Source of the DNA: Cristatella mucedo
Lineage: Eukaryota > Bryozoa > Phylactolaemata > Cristatellidae
Reading direction: 5' to 3'
Length of the DNA stretch: 64,000 nt
NCBI GenBank assembly: GCA_009760855.2
Contig: WPIO01000001.1
Coordinates: 5,290,001 to 5,354,000, forward strand
The translations under genes and the position numbers were made by a program. Under the pieces are notes generated by a model. The model was not told the origin of the DNA. It did no database searches and saw nothing but the letters and a program-made list of their open reading frames with translations. Each line of letters starts with the position of its first letter. Position 1 is the first letter of the stretch. Positions 29,076-40,672 of the stretch are shown here, piece by piece.

Positions 29076-32000
29076 CACTAGATTTTGACCCACCATCTGT
29101 TAAGCCACCGCCTCTGGAAAATGCAATCTTATGCAGACACCCACCTACCCACGAGATCTCGAGAGGAATGAATACAAGCATTTGTATGTGAACACCCATG
29201 CGAAATTAATCTCCGGAGCTCTGAGTAAAATGATCAGTTGGCTCTTCCCACTAAATTTTAGATACAGCTCGTTTATGCTGGATGCCTAAAGACTTTACGC
29301 TTCGATTACGCATGTCTTGCTAATGCATGCCTTACGAGCCACTACTGAGGAGTTGGAGAATTCGGATGTGTCACTTGGGTCATAGCCCGGCAGCAGCTCC
29401 CGCATGGATGTTACTGCTTCCTGTCAGCTTTGGTTGCTTGCATCCACTATAATCCCTCGCTCGAATATACATTTGCATCATGGTAAATGTGTCCGGACAA
29501 GAGAGGTTTAGTAGAAAAAAAGCCTGCCGATCTTGGTAGCTAAAAGAAGTTCTTCAATGATCCTATACGGAGGACCACTAAACTACACAACCTATGCTAG
29601 GCCTCTCCACCCTAATACCGTGCCAAATTTGTGGGAATAGCAGTGGAGACCTTGTGGCCGATCAAAGGACTTGGTTACACAACCTGCTAATCCGTTAGCA
29701 TCTGTAGCCTCCGACTGGGTTTTATCAAGATGATCTTAACCTCCATGACGTGTTTCCAAGACTTGTATTGTTGCTAGTACAATATATATTGCAATTGTTG
29801 AAACCAAGCCTGCATCTGTAATGCTGGCATACACTGCAGACTGCTGCTCAAGCCGTTGCCTCACCGTCATCATTCACCTTTGTGCTGACACAGTGTGCTG
29901 CATGTCCTTATGAAACCCCTGGAGCTACTGGCTGAACAAAGCGCATATTACAATTGACACCAAAAACCTTTCTTTGAGAGAATTCCCCTGTTAGCTTTAC
30001 TTTCTTAGTTCCAGATTTCTCCAAAAAAGAATCAACGAGCCTGCCTCAAGATTTATAGAGATGAGCAGCAGCAGAGCGACCAAGTGGAAACAGTATTAGG
30101 TTTGTTTGAACCTGCGTAGGTCGTGCTGCGATTAGGTCCTCTGGTCACTGACCACAGCATACATAATGGTTTCAGCTCGGCACCCAATTTGCAGTTGCTA
30201 GCATATCTGGGGGCTAAGCTTGAGCACTTGAGTAGATATTGTATCCATGGCTGTAAGGCTCTGAGCTGAGCGAAGATTGAAGAATAGCCTCGACCGCTGA
30301 ATCGGTAGAACACTGGTAAAGTAAGTCAGAGGTCCGCGATCGCCTTTCTGCTCGAGGCAAAATTTGTTTTTCTAAAGCTTAGTCCCATGGCAGATAACCT
30401 TCAGTCTTTCGTTATTTTGAAATTACTGCTCAAAAGCACAGGTTGAGATCGATTTCAAACAGCAGCCATAAAAAACGGTTGTTCGTGCAAAGGGGACAAC
30501 TTCTGCATTGATAGTCGAGCAAAGGGAAGGGGCTTGACAATTTAGTGAGACGGTTACAGACCCGCCGGAGGTTAATTAGAAATTCACAGTTTTTTGGTGG
30601 GCTTGATTTAATAGCTTCAATCGTTGATAATGGTTTTGCTTAATTCTCATTCAAGTTCTACTCCAACCAAAATGGTGTCCCAGGGATTAACGCCAGGTTT
30701 TTCCCCAGTTTGCCCAAAAAAAAGAGGCAGAATTTTGGTGACGTGGCAAAATCGTGCAGCTGCACCTCGACGTGGTGTGCGAACGTGACTAATTCGCCGA
30801 GCACGAGACCAGAGCAGCAACCGATCACACGGCTATCGTGTGACCCTTAACCGTGCTGCAGCACGTGCTGGACTAGTTAACCCTCGTGCCCTCATCGGTG
30901 CTGGTACCCCCCAAGCTTCCTGTAACAGGATGTTGGAACTATTCAGGCTGTGCTCTTCGAACTAGGGATTGGCTCGGACCGGCTCTGTCGACAGGTCCAT
31001 AGTCGCCGCTTGCTGTAATAGATCCGAAAAAGCCTAATCGTCAGCCACATCTGGGTCCCCCGTGCCAACACTGAGGTTTGCTTTGCTGGGTACGGCGTTG
31101 GCCGCTGTGGCTAGCGTAACTGGCCAGACTTGCAGGCCACCCCCCCCCCCCCCCGCCAAGAGAGGCTACAGCACTGGCGTTTGCGATTGGGCGGCCGGTG
31201 CCTGAGGCCTAAACGGTTCGGCTGTGCCGCCGGACGAGCGGTCGAGCGGCGCTACGCTGGCAGAGAGGGCAGTGCAAGCGCATGACTCAGACCCGTTCGT
31301 TTCGCTTAGTCGGGGGCTCCCCTGTTGGAGTTCGCCGTCAACTAATACTCAATAGTTATTCGGCGTCTTAATATACTCGCTTTAATCTGTTTTGGCGACT
31401 AAAAATGCTTCGCTTTATTTTCAATGGCTTCGGCTACTTTGTCGGCTGACTGCAGGACTGCACGAGGCCAATCCAGCAGAGCCGTGTCGGCCCGGCCCGG
31501 CCTGGCGCGAAGCACATACGTACACTCGAAAGCAGGCGTGTCGGCAACCCCTTGCGTAATCAGCGGTTCGCAGCCGACCTTGAAGACTTAAACAAAACAC
31601 GCGCAATGAATGGTGTCTTGCACGGCTGCGTTTTCTTTCACCAGTGTAAACAGCACAATAATAGCGACAGAATACATCTTCGAAACTTCTAATTCATTTA
31701 AAAACGGCGAGTTTTCACATCGCTCAGAAAACGAGTGCACTGCTTGCTCGCAGGGGTACTTGGGCGTTGGCAGTAACACGAAGGCTACGAGCGCCGACTG
31801 CTCGCGTTTCCTATCCTCGTGCTATCGCCATTCGGCATGCATTGGGACCCATGCGTCGACTGACTCAACGAAGGGCCAACTGTCGAGGCTTCGCCAATCG
31901 GGGCCCACCTAGATTGCAGTTGCCAAAGAATTGCGAATTGATGAAACTACGGAAGTGTAAAACCTGGAAAAGTGGCTATAGCCACTTGATTGAATCGCGC

Positions 32001-33240
32001 AAAAGATCCGATCGTGCACGTCTGCACACCCCACGACGACAGACCGATATAGAGCGAAGCTTTGAAGCAGCGTCGCTTCGCCCTTCTGCACGGAGGTTTC
32101 GAGCTCGAAGCCTCCGCGCTGCTACTGAGAAGCTAATCGGAGGGACACGATTAAGGCGGCGACAAGATGAACAGGGTACATTTTTTCGGATCGCAACAAA
32201 GAGCGCGCTTCCGTTCGCCAAGCACAAAGCGGCTGGTTAGCTCTGGCTAAGGTACAAGCTCGGTGGATCTCCGAGCTCTGGAGCAAAGTCCCGCGGAGTG
32301 ACTGACAAAAGTAAATTCACCATTTCTTGCAACTGCAAACGTGCACAGTAGCGTCGTCGACCCAAGTGACGTTTCACTTATATTTGCCTCTAGAAAACGG
32401 TAAGTTTTTTACGGCAAGTACGACGCGTCTCGCGATCCTTCTGCAGCAACGGGCTAGGCGTTCTGCGTCGAATACCTGACCCAAGTCAAGACGTTTATAA
32501 AGCGCTAGAGCTGCTCCAGTGCCCAGATCCATAAGACTTTGCCAAGATAATTTTATTTTCCAGCACGGCACAGAGACCTAAGCACACTGCTAAGCGTGTC
32601 CAATAAGTAGTTCTTCCTCAGCACTGTCGAGATTGGCGAGTGCTCATTACGCTTCTGAAGTATATCATCTCCGTACCTGAATCTCGCGAAGCATCTCCGG
32701 GATGAAGCGGACAGATGCCTCAGAGCGCAGAAGGGTCGTGTCGCATCTCTCCACTGCAAAAGACGTTTGGTCGATGACAATGACTGACATTTATGAAAAC
32801 TTAATACTCGCTATGGTTGAGTGGCTAAGACTAACGATTGGTGATCGTCAAGGTGCAACTTCGTCAAGGTGCAACTTCATTTTAGCACTAAAAATACGAA
32901 ACTAGTATCGAAACTTTGCATGCCGTATACTGTGCACGATTACAGCATGTGGCGGTAACGTTTTTACTACCGGAATCTAAACTTAATTGATTTCCGGCGA
33001 CCATAGTAGTCTGCTCGTGCATTTCAGCCACTTTTTCTCTTGCAAGGCGGTACTTGGCGTTAGCTACTAGTCTTCCCTAGGTAGTGCACTGGGGACCATG
33101 CCAAGCTGCCTGCGGCGCTCGCGACAGAGTTCGCGAGCGCCACAGGCGATGAGCAGCTTCCATCGGACGCCACCAAAGCGCCAGTAGGAACGCCAACCGA
33201 GACACGGGGGCGAGTAAGTGGGGATAATGGAGGAGCAGCA
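28500..33240. other. No gene supported; (AC)n at 29038-29072 and a GC-rich, CpG-rich stretch
   Basis: An (AC)n tract of about 35 bp lies at 29038-29072 and a C-run at 31140-31154. The region 30.75-32.3 kb is rich in CG dinucleotides and has an open plus-strand frame at 31610-31912 with several cysteines (ENECTACSQGYLGVG), but no recognisable domain or splice partner. It may be a promoter-type CpG-rich region for a gene I cannot see. Confidence 0.35.
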
Positions 33241-33247
33241 GCAGACG

Positions 33248-33593
33248 TGTAACCGCGTAGAGGTTAGTCCCCCGGTTCTCTACCGGTGGACTGTGTGATG
33301 CAGTGCTGCAGTGCGGTTAAAACACAGGCGGCCACAGCTGGGTGTCGAAAGCAACAGTTTATTGCGGGCCTGTTAGTAGTGGTTACGCGCCGGCGCAAGC
33401 GCTTTACGCGGCGCGTACCGGACCGACGGAGTTAACGGCGCGAACTCCCGAAGCCCGAGTATAACCAACTACCCTGTGCGTTTACGCGGCGCGTACCGGA
33501 CCGACGGAGTTAACTGCGCAAACTCCCGAAGCCCGGGTATAATACACTAACCTATGCGCGCGTCGCTAGCAATTGCGAAGGCGGGTTGCTACA
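33248..33593 (-). mobile_element. Candidate LTR (346 bp) of a Gypsy-like retrotransposon
   Basis: On the minus strand it starts TGTAGCAACCCGCC and ends GCGGTTACA (TG...CA with TGTA/TACA ends). It has TATA-like ATTATACCC and GGTTATACTC, and an AATAAA at 33358-33363 about two thirds along. Just upstream of its start lies TTGGGGTGC, weakly like a polypurine tract, which would make it a 3' LTR. No partner LTR, target duplication or pol domain is seen. Confidence 0.45.
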
Positions 33594-33703
33594 GCACCCC
33601 AAGATACGAGCAGCTAACTGAGTAGCCGGCAGAACACAACTGCGCAGTCTAAGTTGCACTTAGCTGTTCGTCGCCGTAGGTTTGCCTCTCGTGCTCTTGA
33701 AGC

Positions 33704-33863
33704 GTAGTCTCGCCTCGACTACCAAGCTGCAGCCCTGAGCTCTCGGGGCGTAGTCTCTGCTCGACTACCCAAGCTCTCTCAGCTCTCCGGGCGTAGTCTC
33801 TCTCGACTACCCAAGCTCTCTCAGCTCTCGGGGCGTAGTCTCTCTCGACTACCCAAGCTGTCC
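33704..33863 (+). repeat. Minisatellite of 42-46 bp, four units, each with a hairpin
   Basis: Units start with GTAGTC at 33704, 33750, 33793 and 33835. Each holds GTAGTC, 6-9 bases, then GACTAC, followed by CAAGCT and CTCTCGGGGC. Confidence 0.9.
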
Positions 33864-33984
33864 GAGTAAGCTCTCACTCGTCTCATTATATTCTCTCTCC
33901 TTTCCACTCCTGACCTCGCGCGCCGCTGCTATTTCTACTTCAGCATATTAGTCGGTGTACATCCTGACCGCAACGTCTGCACCA

Positions 33985-34170
33985 GGCTTCATTCTAACTT
34001 TAGCGGGTAGACCAGGAGTCGGGCTTGTACTAGCTGTCCAAGTCGAACCCGCTAAGACGACCACATTAGTCGCTCCATCTCCTAACCGCATCGCCTGCAT
34101 AAAGCTCCATTCTAACCTGAGCTAGGTGAGTCAGGAGCTGGGTCTGTACTAGGCGCCCTAGTCGACCCCC
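33985..34170 (+). repeat. Imperfect tandem duplication, about 118-bp period
   Basis: ATTCTAAC...AGGAGTCGGGCTTGTACTAG at 33991 matches ATTCTAAC...AGGAGCTGGGTCTGTACTAG at 34109, with upstream CCGCA-CTGCA segments also matching. Confidence 0.65.
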
Positions 34171-34751
34171 CCCCCTCTCTAAGGCAAGGGCTCCCATCGC
34201 GGCTAAGCTGAGAGCTGCACCAGTGCAGACGAGTGGCAGGAAACGGCGGAGAAGCCAGCCTTAAAGGCGACGCCAGCCTCGGTCCGGGCGCACACTGCGA
34301 CGACATGGCAACCGATACCCTCTGCAGCTAAATGATCAGGCCCTGCGAGGCAATAAGAAACAGCGATGATGGAAGATATCGAGTGCGACAGTTCCGACAT
34401 GCTTCCACAAGTTAATGCGGTGCTCGGCACTCGTAGCCTGGTTGCCGTCAATAGACGAATACCGGTGTGCCTCGGAGTGACTGTGTTGAAGTGTGCGGCT
34501 CCATCGTCCGGAGAGAGCTAAGCTGGAAACGCAGCGCTCGTAACGTTGCTACTCTCAGCCGAGGCGCGACGACTTATGGCGACGCCTGAATCTTGAATCA
34601 CAGATAGCGACTCGTCAGTGCAGCCCAAATGAGTGCAGGTATGCCGACTGTAGTGGAATGCATCAGCGACGATGGGCCCCCTTAACAGAACAGGTCCATA
34701 TCCCTTATGTAGATTAGTCTAGGCGACAGCAGTGGAGGGGGTCATGAGCGT

Positions 34752-34917
34752 TTAACGACCTCGCTGGTACGGCCTAGCGGTCAAGGTGCTCGCCCCGACC
34801 AACGTTTGGCCGAGGTCGTGGGTTCGAGCCCTGCTGTGGCGTATGCGAAGCGCCTGAATTGAGATTGAGTTATCGTAGGACGCTATACAAATGAATTATA
34901 TTTGAATATTTTTAGCA
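34752..34917 (+). mobile_element. SINE family A copy
   Basis: Box A TACGGCCTAGCGGTCAAGG, box B GTGGGTTCGAGCCC, then AAGCGCCTGAATTGAGATTG and CTATACAAATGAATTAT. Likely target duplication: AACGACCTCG before and AACGACCTTG after. Confidence 0.85.
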
Positions 34918-35817
34918 ACGACCTTGACATTCATTAACGGCTCCGTGACCTAGAGGTCAAATCAGCTCAATGCCGCCGACTCAGGAAGCACAGCTGACTA
35001 CCTATTGCATGAGGTCGGCTTTTATTCAGTCTCGGCGGCCATGGATTGTCGCATAATAGGTTCTTGGCCATTACAATTTTGAGGAACTGCGAATAATGAA
35101 TTTCAGTCACAATCTGGCTGATTTAGCTCGGCGCTTTGCTGCTGCTGCTGCATTCTTTCATTAAGGCCATCCTCGGCCAGAATTTCATTAATTATTATTT
35201 ATTTCATTCAATAATGAATTTCATTAAAGCCATCCTTTCATCCTCGGCAAGAAATAAACTTAGCAAGCGGCAATGCCTGGTAGTTGTCAACGTCCAGTTT
35301 CGCCACCTCCTTTGGCTCTAACACATATTACTACTTCTGGGGGTTTTCGTAAGCCTTCTTCAAAGCTGTTGCTGTAGCTACCCCGTCGTCGTCTTCTGTG
35401 CTAGCAGTCGGCCCATCAACAAGCTAGGCGGCAGAGCGTCTCCAGAACTATCGGCTTTTCGTACGTTCAGCTCGTCACTACTTCACTTTGCTGGAGACAT
35501 ACGAGAATCTTTGGCTGAAGCGCTGCCTTAATAAAATACCTGAAATTATCTCGAACTGGAACATGATTAGTACCCACAATAATCCATGGAGGAGAAGACC
35601 TCCCTGCCCTGTTGCTTGAGCAACTGTGACAAGACTTATCACCCTCAGTACTGGCATTCTCTCAGCAATGCCGTCTTGCCTGCCTTTGATTCTGATAGAC
35701 AGTCTATGGGAAATTATGGATAACGTTCAGTGCTCATCGTCTTTCAGGAGCATACTGGTGGACATTCATAGTTGGTGGACATTCATAGTTAAGTACTGCA
35801 AATCGGAAATATAAGTC

Positions 35818-36790
35818 CTATGAATTTGCTAGTGTCACATGCCGATTCAGCGACCGTAGCGTGGTCGTAACCACTGGAAGATGGTCGACATTCACGTATT
35901 TGAAGGCGACGGCGTCACATTCACCCATTTTATAAGTCAGCAGCATCATCGCAGAAGAAGTCAAGTAGACATTATGACTCGCCAGAAAATACGCTTCCCT
36001 AAGTCGGCAAACATGAAGATTAGTCACTGTCAAAACGTAGAGCTCGCGATACAGACAGTCATCGGCAGCATAAAACAGTGGCAAGTGAGGCATTTGGTTG
36101 TCCACCAACCCAGAAACAAAAGTCACCATCGCGTACGGAGCGAGGATTAGCAACAGTCACATTATTCATAGCTCAGAAACCATCAGAGTAGGCTCGCAGA
36201 GGAGGAAACAACTTGTCTTCCATCAGAGCAGTAGTCGATAAACTCATAAGTTTGCACATTAACTCTCTCGAAGCAGGTTAAAACAATTATAGGTTCCGCA
36301 GTGGCTATAACCGGCTCAGTAAGAACGACCACATCGTACCTCGCGTCGTCAAACAATGTTAAAGTACCAGGCCCCTGCACGTTATCAGCAGCCATTTCTA
36401 CGCTCCGTGTAAAATCATAATCTCTGGATTTTCAAGCCGGATCGGCTTCCCGATTTTAAAACGTGATGCTATAACGATGGCCTGCACCAGTGCTTTATTG
36501 GTAACCTTATCGCCCATGCAATCTTTTAGATTATCAGTAGTGAGTTCAAGCCTGCTACCGTCGTTAGCTCACTCAATTTCCAGCCTTGTAGCAGTCTCAG
36601 CATTATTCTCAATAGACTGGGGTAAGCCGCCATATTTACGGTAGTTATTTCAAATATTTGCTTCGGAAGTCGACGGACCTCTGCCTCCAGGGTATCTCTA
36701 CGAGTTAAAATGCTGCCGTGATGCCTTTCATCAGTCAATGATCGATGCGCTTTAATAATGCAGCTCACACAAAACATGGATCGTAGCAAT
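35818..36790 (-). pseudogene. Compact decayed coding block, unassigned
   Basis: Minus-strand frames follow closely. One from 36789 (LEAEVRRLPKQIFEITTVN) runs to 36526. An overlapping frame, holding MGDKVTNKALVQAIVIA, ends with TAG right before an ATG at 36395. That ATG opens a 70-codon frame (LTLFDDARYDVVVLTEPVI), and a further one runs from 36153 to 35818. The TAGAAATG junction and close packing are unlike host exons. No family is recognised; a virus-like or transposon origin is speculative. It could also be chance openness. Confidence 0.3.
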
Positions 36791-36899
36791 GACGGACACA
36801 GAGTATGCGAGAAACAAGCTCAATATATACTGGTAGTATTTGATAACTATTGGCTGAGAGAGCACCGTGCAGAAGGAACCTGTTCTTAAATATAAAAAA

Positions 36900-37024
36900 T
36901 TAAATATTCATTTGTATAGCGCCCTAAGAGAACTTAATCCCTATTCAGGCACTACACATATGCTACGGGGGTCGAGCCCACGACCTCGGTCGGGGCAAGT
37001 ACCTTAACCACTGGGCCAAATTAG
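36900..37024 (-). mobile_element. SINE family A copy
   Basis: ATTCATTTGTATAGCGCCCT, AAGAGAACTTAATCCC, GGGTCGAGCCCACGACCTC and AGTACCTTAACCACTGGGCC in reverse orientation. Confidence 0.85.
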
Positions 37025-37211
37025 GCTTCTCTTGAAATAAATGCTAGGATCAGCCAAAGCTGGTGTGGCCGAGTTCCATTGGCCAAGAGATAATAGATGT
37101 CCCACCAGTTACTTATGATCTGCAGCTCAAAAAATAGACCTGTTGTCCAGAGGCATCCACACCGCAGGTCAAGGTGAAATCGCTCAGTGCAATTCGGAGC
37201 ACATGCTGGTA

Positions 37212-37412
37212 AGCGAATTCAACCAAAAATAAAAAATTACTAGCTGATTTAACAGCCTCTCTTGTATAGAGACAGTAGAGACTTTACAGCTACCACCACC
37301 GCTTGCAGCAGCGATACAGAATTGCCCACCGGAGGATTCAAACCCACGACCACGGTATCGAGCTCGTAAAAAGCTACCACCTAACCTAGTGTGCCATCGC
37401 GGCTCACCAATC
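37212..37412 (-). mobile_element. SINE family B copy
   Basis: Plus strand: AGCTGATTTAACAGCCTC tail complement, TTACAGCTACCACCACCGCT, then GGATTCAAACCCACGACC (box-B complement) and GTGTGCCATCGCGGCTC (head). Confidence 0.8.
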
Positions 37413-39254
37413 TCTACTCTCTCAAGTCCAACTAATGTTGCACGCATCTCAGCAACCAATGCTCCTTCGTGAACTCATCGGAATGAGAAATCATTCGGAA
37501 TTCTCATTAATTGGGTACAAAATAAATTCACAATTTGACTTATATTCTCTTGGCTGTGCATCGTAATTCGTAGAATTTCGTCAGGCAACTCGTCTTTCGA
37601 ATTGCTAACTTTCGCAGTGCCGGTGGTTACTTCTTCATGTAAGCGCTTAATATTGCAGATACTTGTATCCGGCAGCTACGGAAGTCCATCTTTCCTCTGA
37701 AATGTTCACCAATATAGTCAAAAGCAATAAATGCCATTGCACAAGAGGCCCTTTAAGAGTCCGTAGCAGTTTTTCTACATCTGACGCCAAATGTTTCGCA
37801 AGTGGTGTGTGGCTTTCACGTTCGAAAGAACTAGACCACAAGCACATCAACTCTAAGGGTGCTAATCTCAGCCCCACGCGCGACGAATATTCGTGACTCT
37901 CGGCTAGCGAGTGCAGATACGGCACCGATGCACGGCGGTATGCCTACAGCAGCCGCGCGGCTGTAATGAAGAGCGTCCATACATCAATTTAACAAGTCCA
38001 TATCCATAACGTAGGCAAGTCTACTTGACAGCGATGGAGTGTTGCACACGTTCAACAGCGGCCTTGACGTACACAAACACCCGAAAGGACCTCGAGCTCA
38101 AATGCCAACTCCGGAAAACTCCGACCAACTCCGGAAACGCAACCGTCTGTATAATGTATAGCATTGGCTTTAATGCAGCCTCTGCCATAGGTGATCACAT
38201 AAACACCTCCTAGCCAAAACAATTCAGGAGCCGGGAATAATTTATATCTGTCATAATCTGGCTGATTTATCTCGCTGCCGTTCTAAAGCACCAAACCGGC
38301 ATTTGGGGTGGGGGAGTGGGCTACGCCGCTTTGCAAGGGGTGGAATGCACCCTATCCCCGAGCATTTGGCCCGAGGGATGCGTCCATAGGTCAGACCCCG
38401 GCCTAGCCGGTGACCCTTGCCACATTGCAGCCGTCCCATCCCAGCCAACCGAACCTAGCCTGGGTACACTATAACACCAGAGCAAAAATTGAAAGAATGC
38501 TCAATTCTTGGCTGAGGAGGGGCTAGTGTTCCCTCCCTAACCGACCGGTTAATCAGCTGATCCCTCTGGAAAAAGGATGGATCCTTCTTCATGATTATCC
38601 TGATTCTGACAAAGGCAAGCTTTGCAAGCAGCATCTCTCCCCGATCTAGATTTTGACCAATCCTCTCCGGTGTACCTCTTGATTAACACTAGATCTAGCC
38701 GTGTCTCATCTGGCCAATACTCAGGCGAATTTCATCGACGACAATTGCAGTAAAAGCAAGTGCAAAGCCGAGTGACAGAGGACAAGCAAATGGGTAAGGG
38801 CTCCGGAATAGCAGCACGTGCACGAGCAGCTGCGATAGAACACCGCGTTCAAGGGCGCCATAGAGGCTATAATGAGAGGCAGAGAAATGTTCTCTATGCA
38901 CTTCGAGACTGGTTACACATCCGGCTGGCTACCGGCCAGTGTGCCCAAGATGCCCTTCGAAGTCGTTATGACTATTGCGGTCTCCTGGCATAATAGTTTA
39001 AATTCTACGCTCAAAAGCATTTCTAAACATTTCTTTAGAGGCTTTCTTACCGTGTTAGCCATCTAAGGTCAGTGCTGAACCCGTGGCAAACCAAAAAGAC
39101 GCCAGTGTTCTGCCTGCGATGGAGAAACGCACGTCAACCCATTCGTCCGTATAATGTACTCTTGCAAGCCACAAGGTCTGTCTGTTTACAAGTGCATGGT
39201 CATTGCAGGCAGTGACCGTATTCGAAAGCGAGTTCCAGCCGTTCGGTGCATATG

Positions 39255-39425
39255 AACTGGCACACAAGGTAAGGCGCTTGCTTTCACGACCTCGGTGCCG
39301 AGGTCGCGGGTTTGAATCCTGCGGTGGGCGGTTCTTTATCGCCCCTGCAAGCGGTGGTTATAGCCGTAAAGGTTCCTCTGTCGCTATACAAAAGAGGAGG
39401 TTAAATCAGCCAGTATTTATTTATT
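39255..39425 (+). mobile_element. SINE family B copy
   Basis: AGGCGCTTGCTTTCACGACC, CGGGTTTGAATCCTGCGG, GTTATAGCCGTAAAGG, CGCTATACAAAAGAGG and the tail TAAATCAGCCAG. It aligns with the copy at 50494. Confidence 0.82.
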
Positions 39426-39703
39426 TATGAGCTGAAGGCTCAATCATCGAAAGATAGACCGCTAAATGCTGACAAGCCTGCGGTTCGAGACCACACTGGA
39501 GGGAAAGATTGGATAGCTAGGCTGGTGCAAGCAAGTTACACCATCTGTAAGCCAGAATGAGGAGCTGGAAATCGAATCGGAGCTCGATAGGGAGCCAGAG
39601 AAGTTAAAGCAGGAATCGCAAGTCGGGTCAACTTGCCGTAATGTAATCCTGTGAACGAACATCATTTTTTTATACGATTGTAGCTACCGCTGCATGCAGA
39701 CTC

Positions 39704-39855
39704 TGGTTTGGTCCAGCGGTTAAGGTGCTCGCTCCGACCAAGGTCTGGCTGAGGTCGTGGGCTCTGGCCCCGAGGCATGTGCGAAGCGCCTGAATAGAGA
39801 TTACGTTCTCTTGGGGCGCTATACAAATGAATTATTTTTTAATTTTTATTTACAC
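39704..39855 (+). mobile_element. SINE family A copy with target-site duplication
   Basis: Head TGGTTTGGTCCAGCGGTTAA, box-B region GTCGTGGGCTCTGGCCC, then AAGCGCCTGAATAGAG, TATACAAATGAATTA and a T/A-rich end. Flanks CTGCATGCAGACTC (39690-39703) and CTGCACGCAGACTC (39856-39869) are a 14-bp target duplication with one mismatch. Confidence 0.92.
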
Positions 39856-40439
39856 CTGCACGCAGACTCAGAAAATGACGGCGATACGTGCAAGGGGTGT
39901 TTCTCCTGTGTGGGGATTTTTTCGTACAATCGCTGGGGTTATGCCGCCTAGTTCAACGTGCATTGATGATGACTGCTTCTTGATATTAACAGATACCTTC
40001 ATTCTGGAGCAGTGGAACTAAGCTACCCGGCGCGACCCCGCGGCTTACACTTTTACAGAGAGCGCGTACTGACTCGGAATGCCCCCTGACCTTGCGAGTT
40101 CCGTGACCAGTGGTTATTTCAGCCAAATGGTAATTCCCATTAAAATTTCTAAGGCTACTAGTGTCTACTGATGAAACTAAAAAAATGAAACCAGTCTGTG
40201 CTCGGAGCATTTCCACCGGGTGGGTTTACTGTATGAACCCTAGGCAAATGCGCGTTGCGGTTGCTCAACCAGAACCCCCTCCCGATCTTAGGACAATAAG
40301 TGCTACAGTCATTTAATGCTAGACTTAACGAAGACCATTTCTATTATTATTACTGTCCGCGGGCGACTCCGCTAACCTCGCCCAGCAAACCAAACTAGGG
40401 CGCTACAGTGCGCGTAGGGCGTTCATTTCCGGAATAGAG

Positions 40440-40672
40440 AAGATCGTGTGGGTTGAGGATGGCGGAGCTTTGACCATTACAAGCATCTTGGGTTGTGAAT
40501 GCACACTTATTTTTTTAGCAGCGCTGCAGGTTAGAGTGCCAGCCGTTGCAGCCGTTAGCTGCACAGCCACTCGTCCAACCACCTCTTCCTGCGGCGGATT
40601 CCGCCATTTTACTTTTCTGTTGTCTGCGAGCGGTCGTGCTTGGGCACCTGCTAGACGAGAGAGGCTGTGAAT
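40440..40672 (+). CDS. Candidate first exon of synaptobrevin: 5'UTR plus AT of a split start codon
   Basis: A GC-rich stretch ends ...GGCTGTGAAT followed by a strong donor GTAAGTTT at 40673. Joined to the acceptor at 45959 it makes AT|G followed by GCT GAC AAC, a start codon split by a 5.3-kb intron that reads M-A-D-N-N-N-G-G. The 5' limit is not determined. A GAGGATGGCGGAG motif (YY1-like) lies at about 40454, and I see no TATA box. The exon is inferred from phase and needs transcript data. Confidence 0.5.

Noticed and set aside
31610-32240. Two open plus-strand frames (100 and 157 codons) as a gene
   Set aside because: They overlap in different frames in CpG-rich DNA. Cysteine spacing fits no known domain, and there are no paired splice sites.
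34780-34850. tRNA-like sequence with box A and box B, also at the other SINE A/B heads
   Set aside because: The sequence cannot be folded into a full cloverleaf with an acceptor stem, and each is joined to a SINE body and tail, so they are SINE heads, not tRNA genes.
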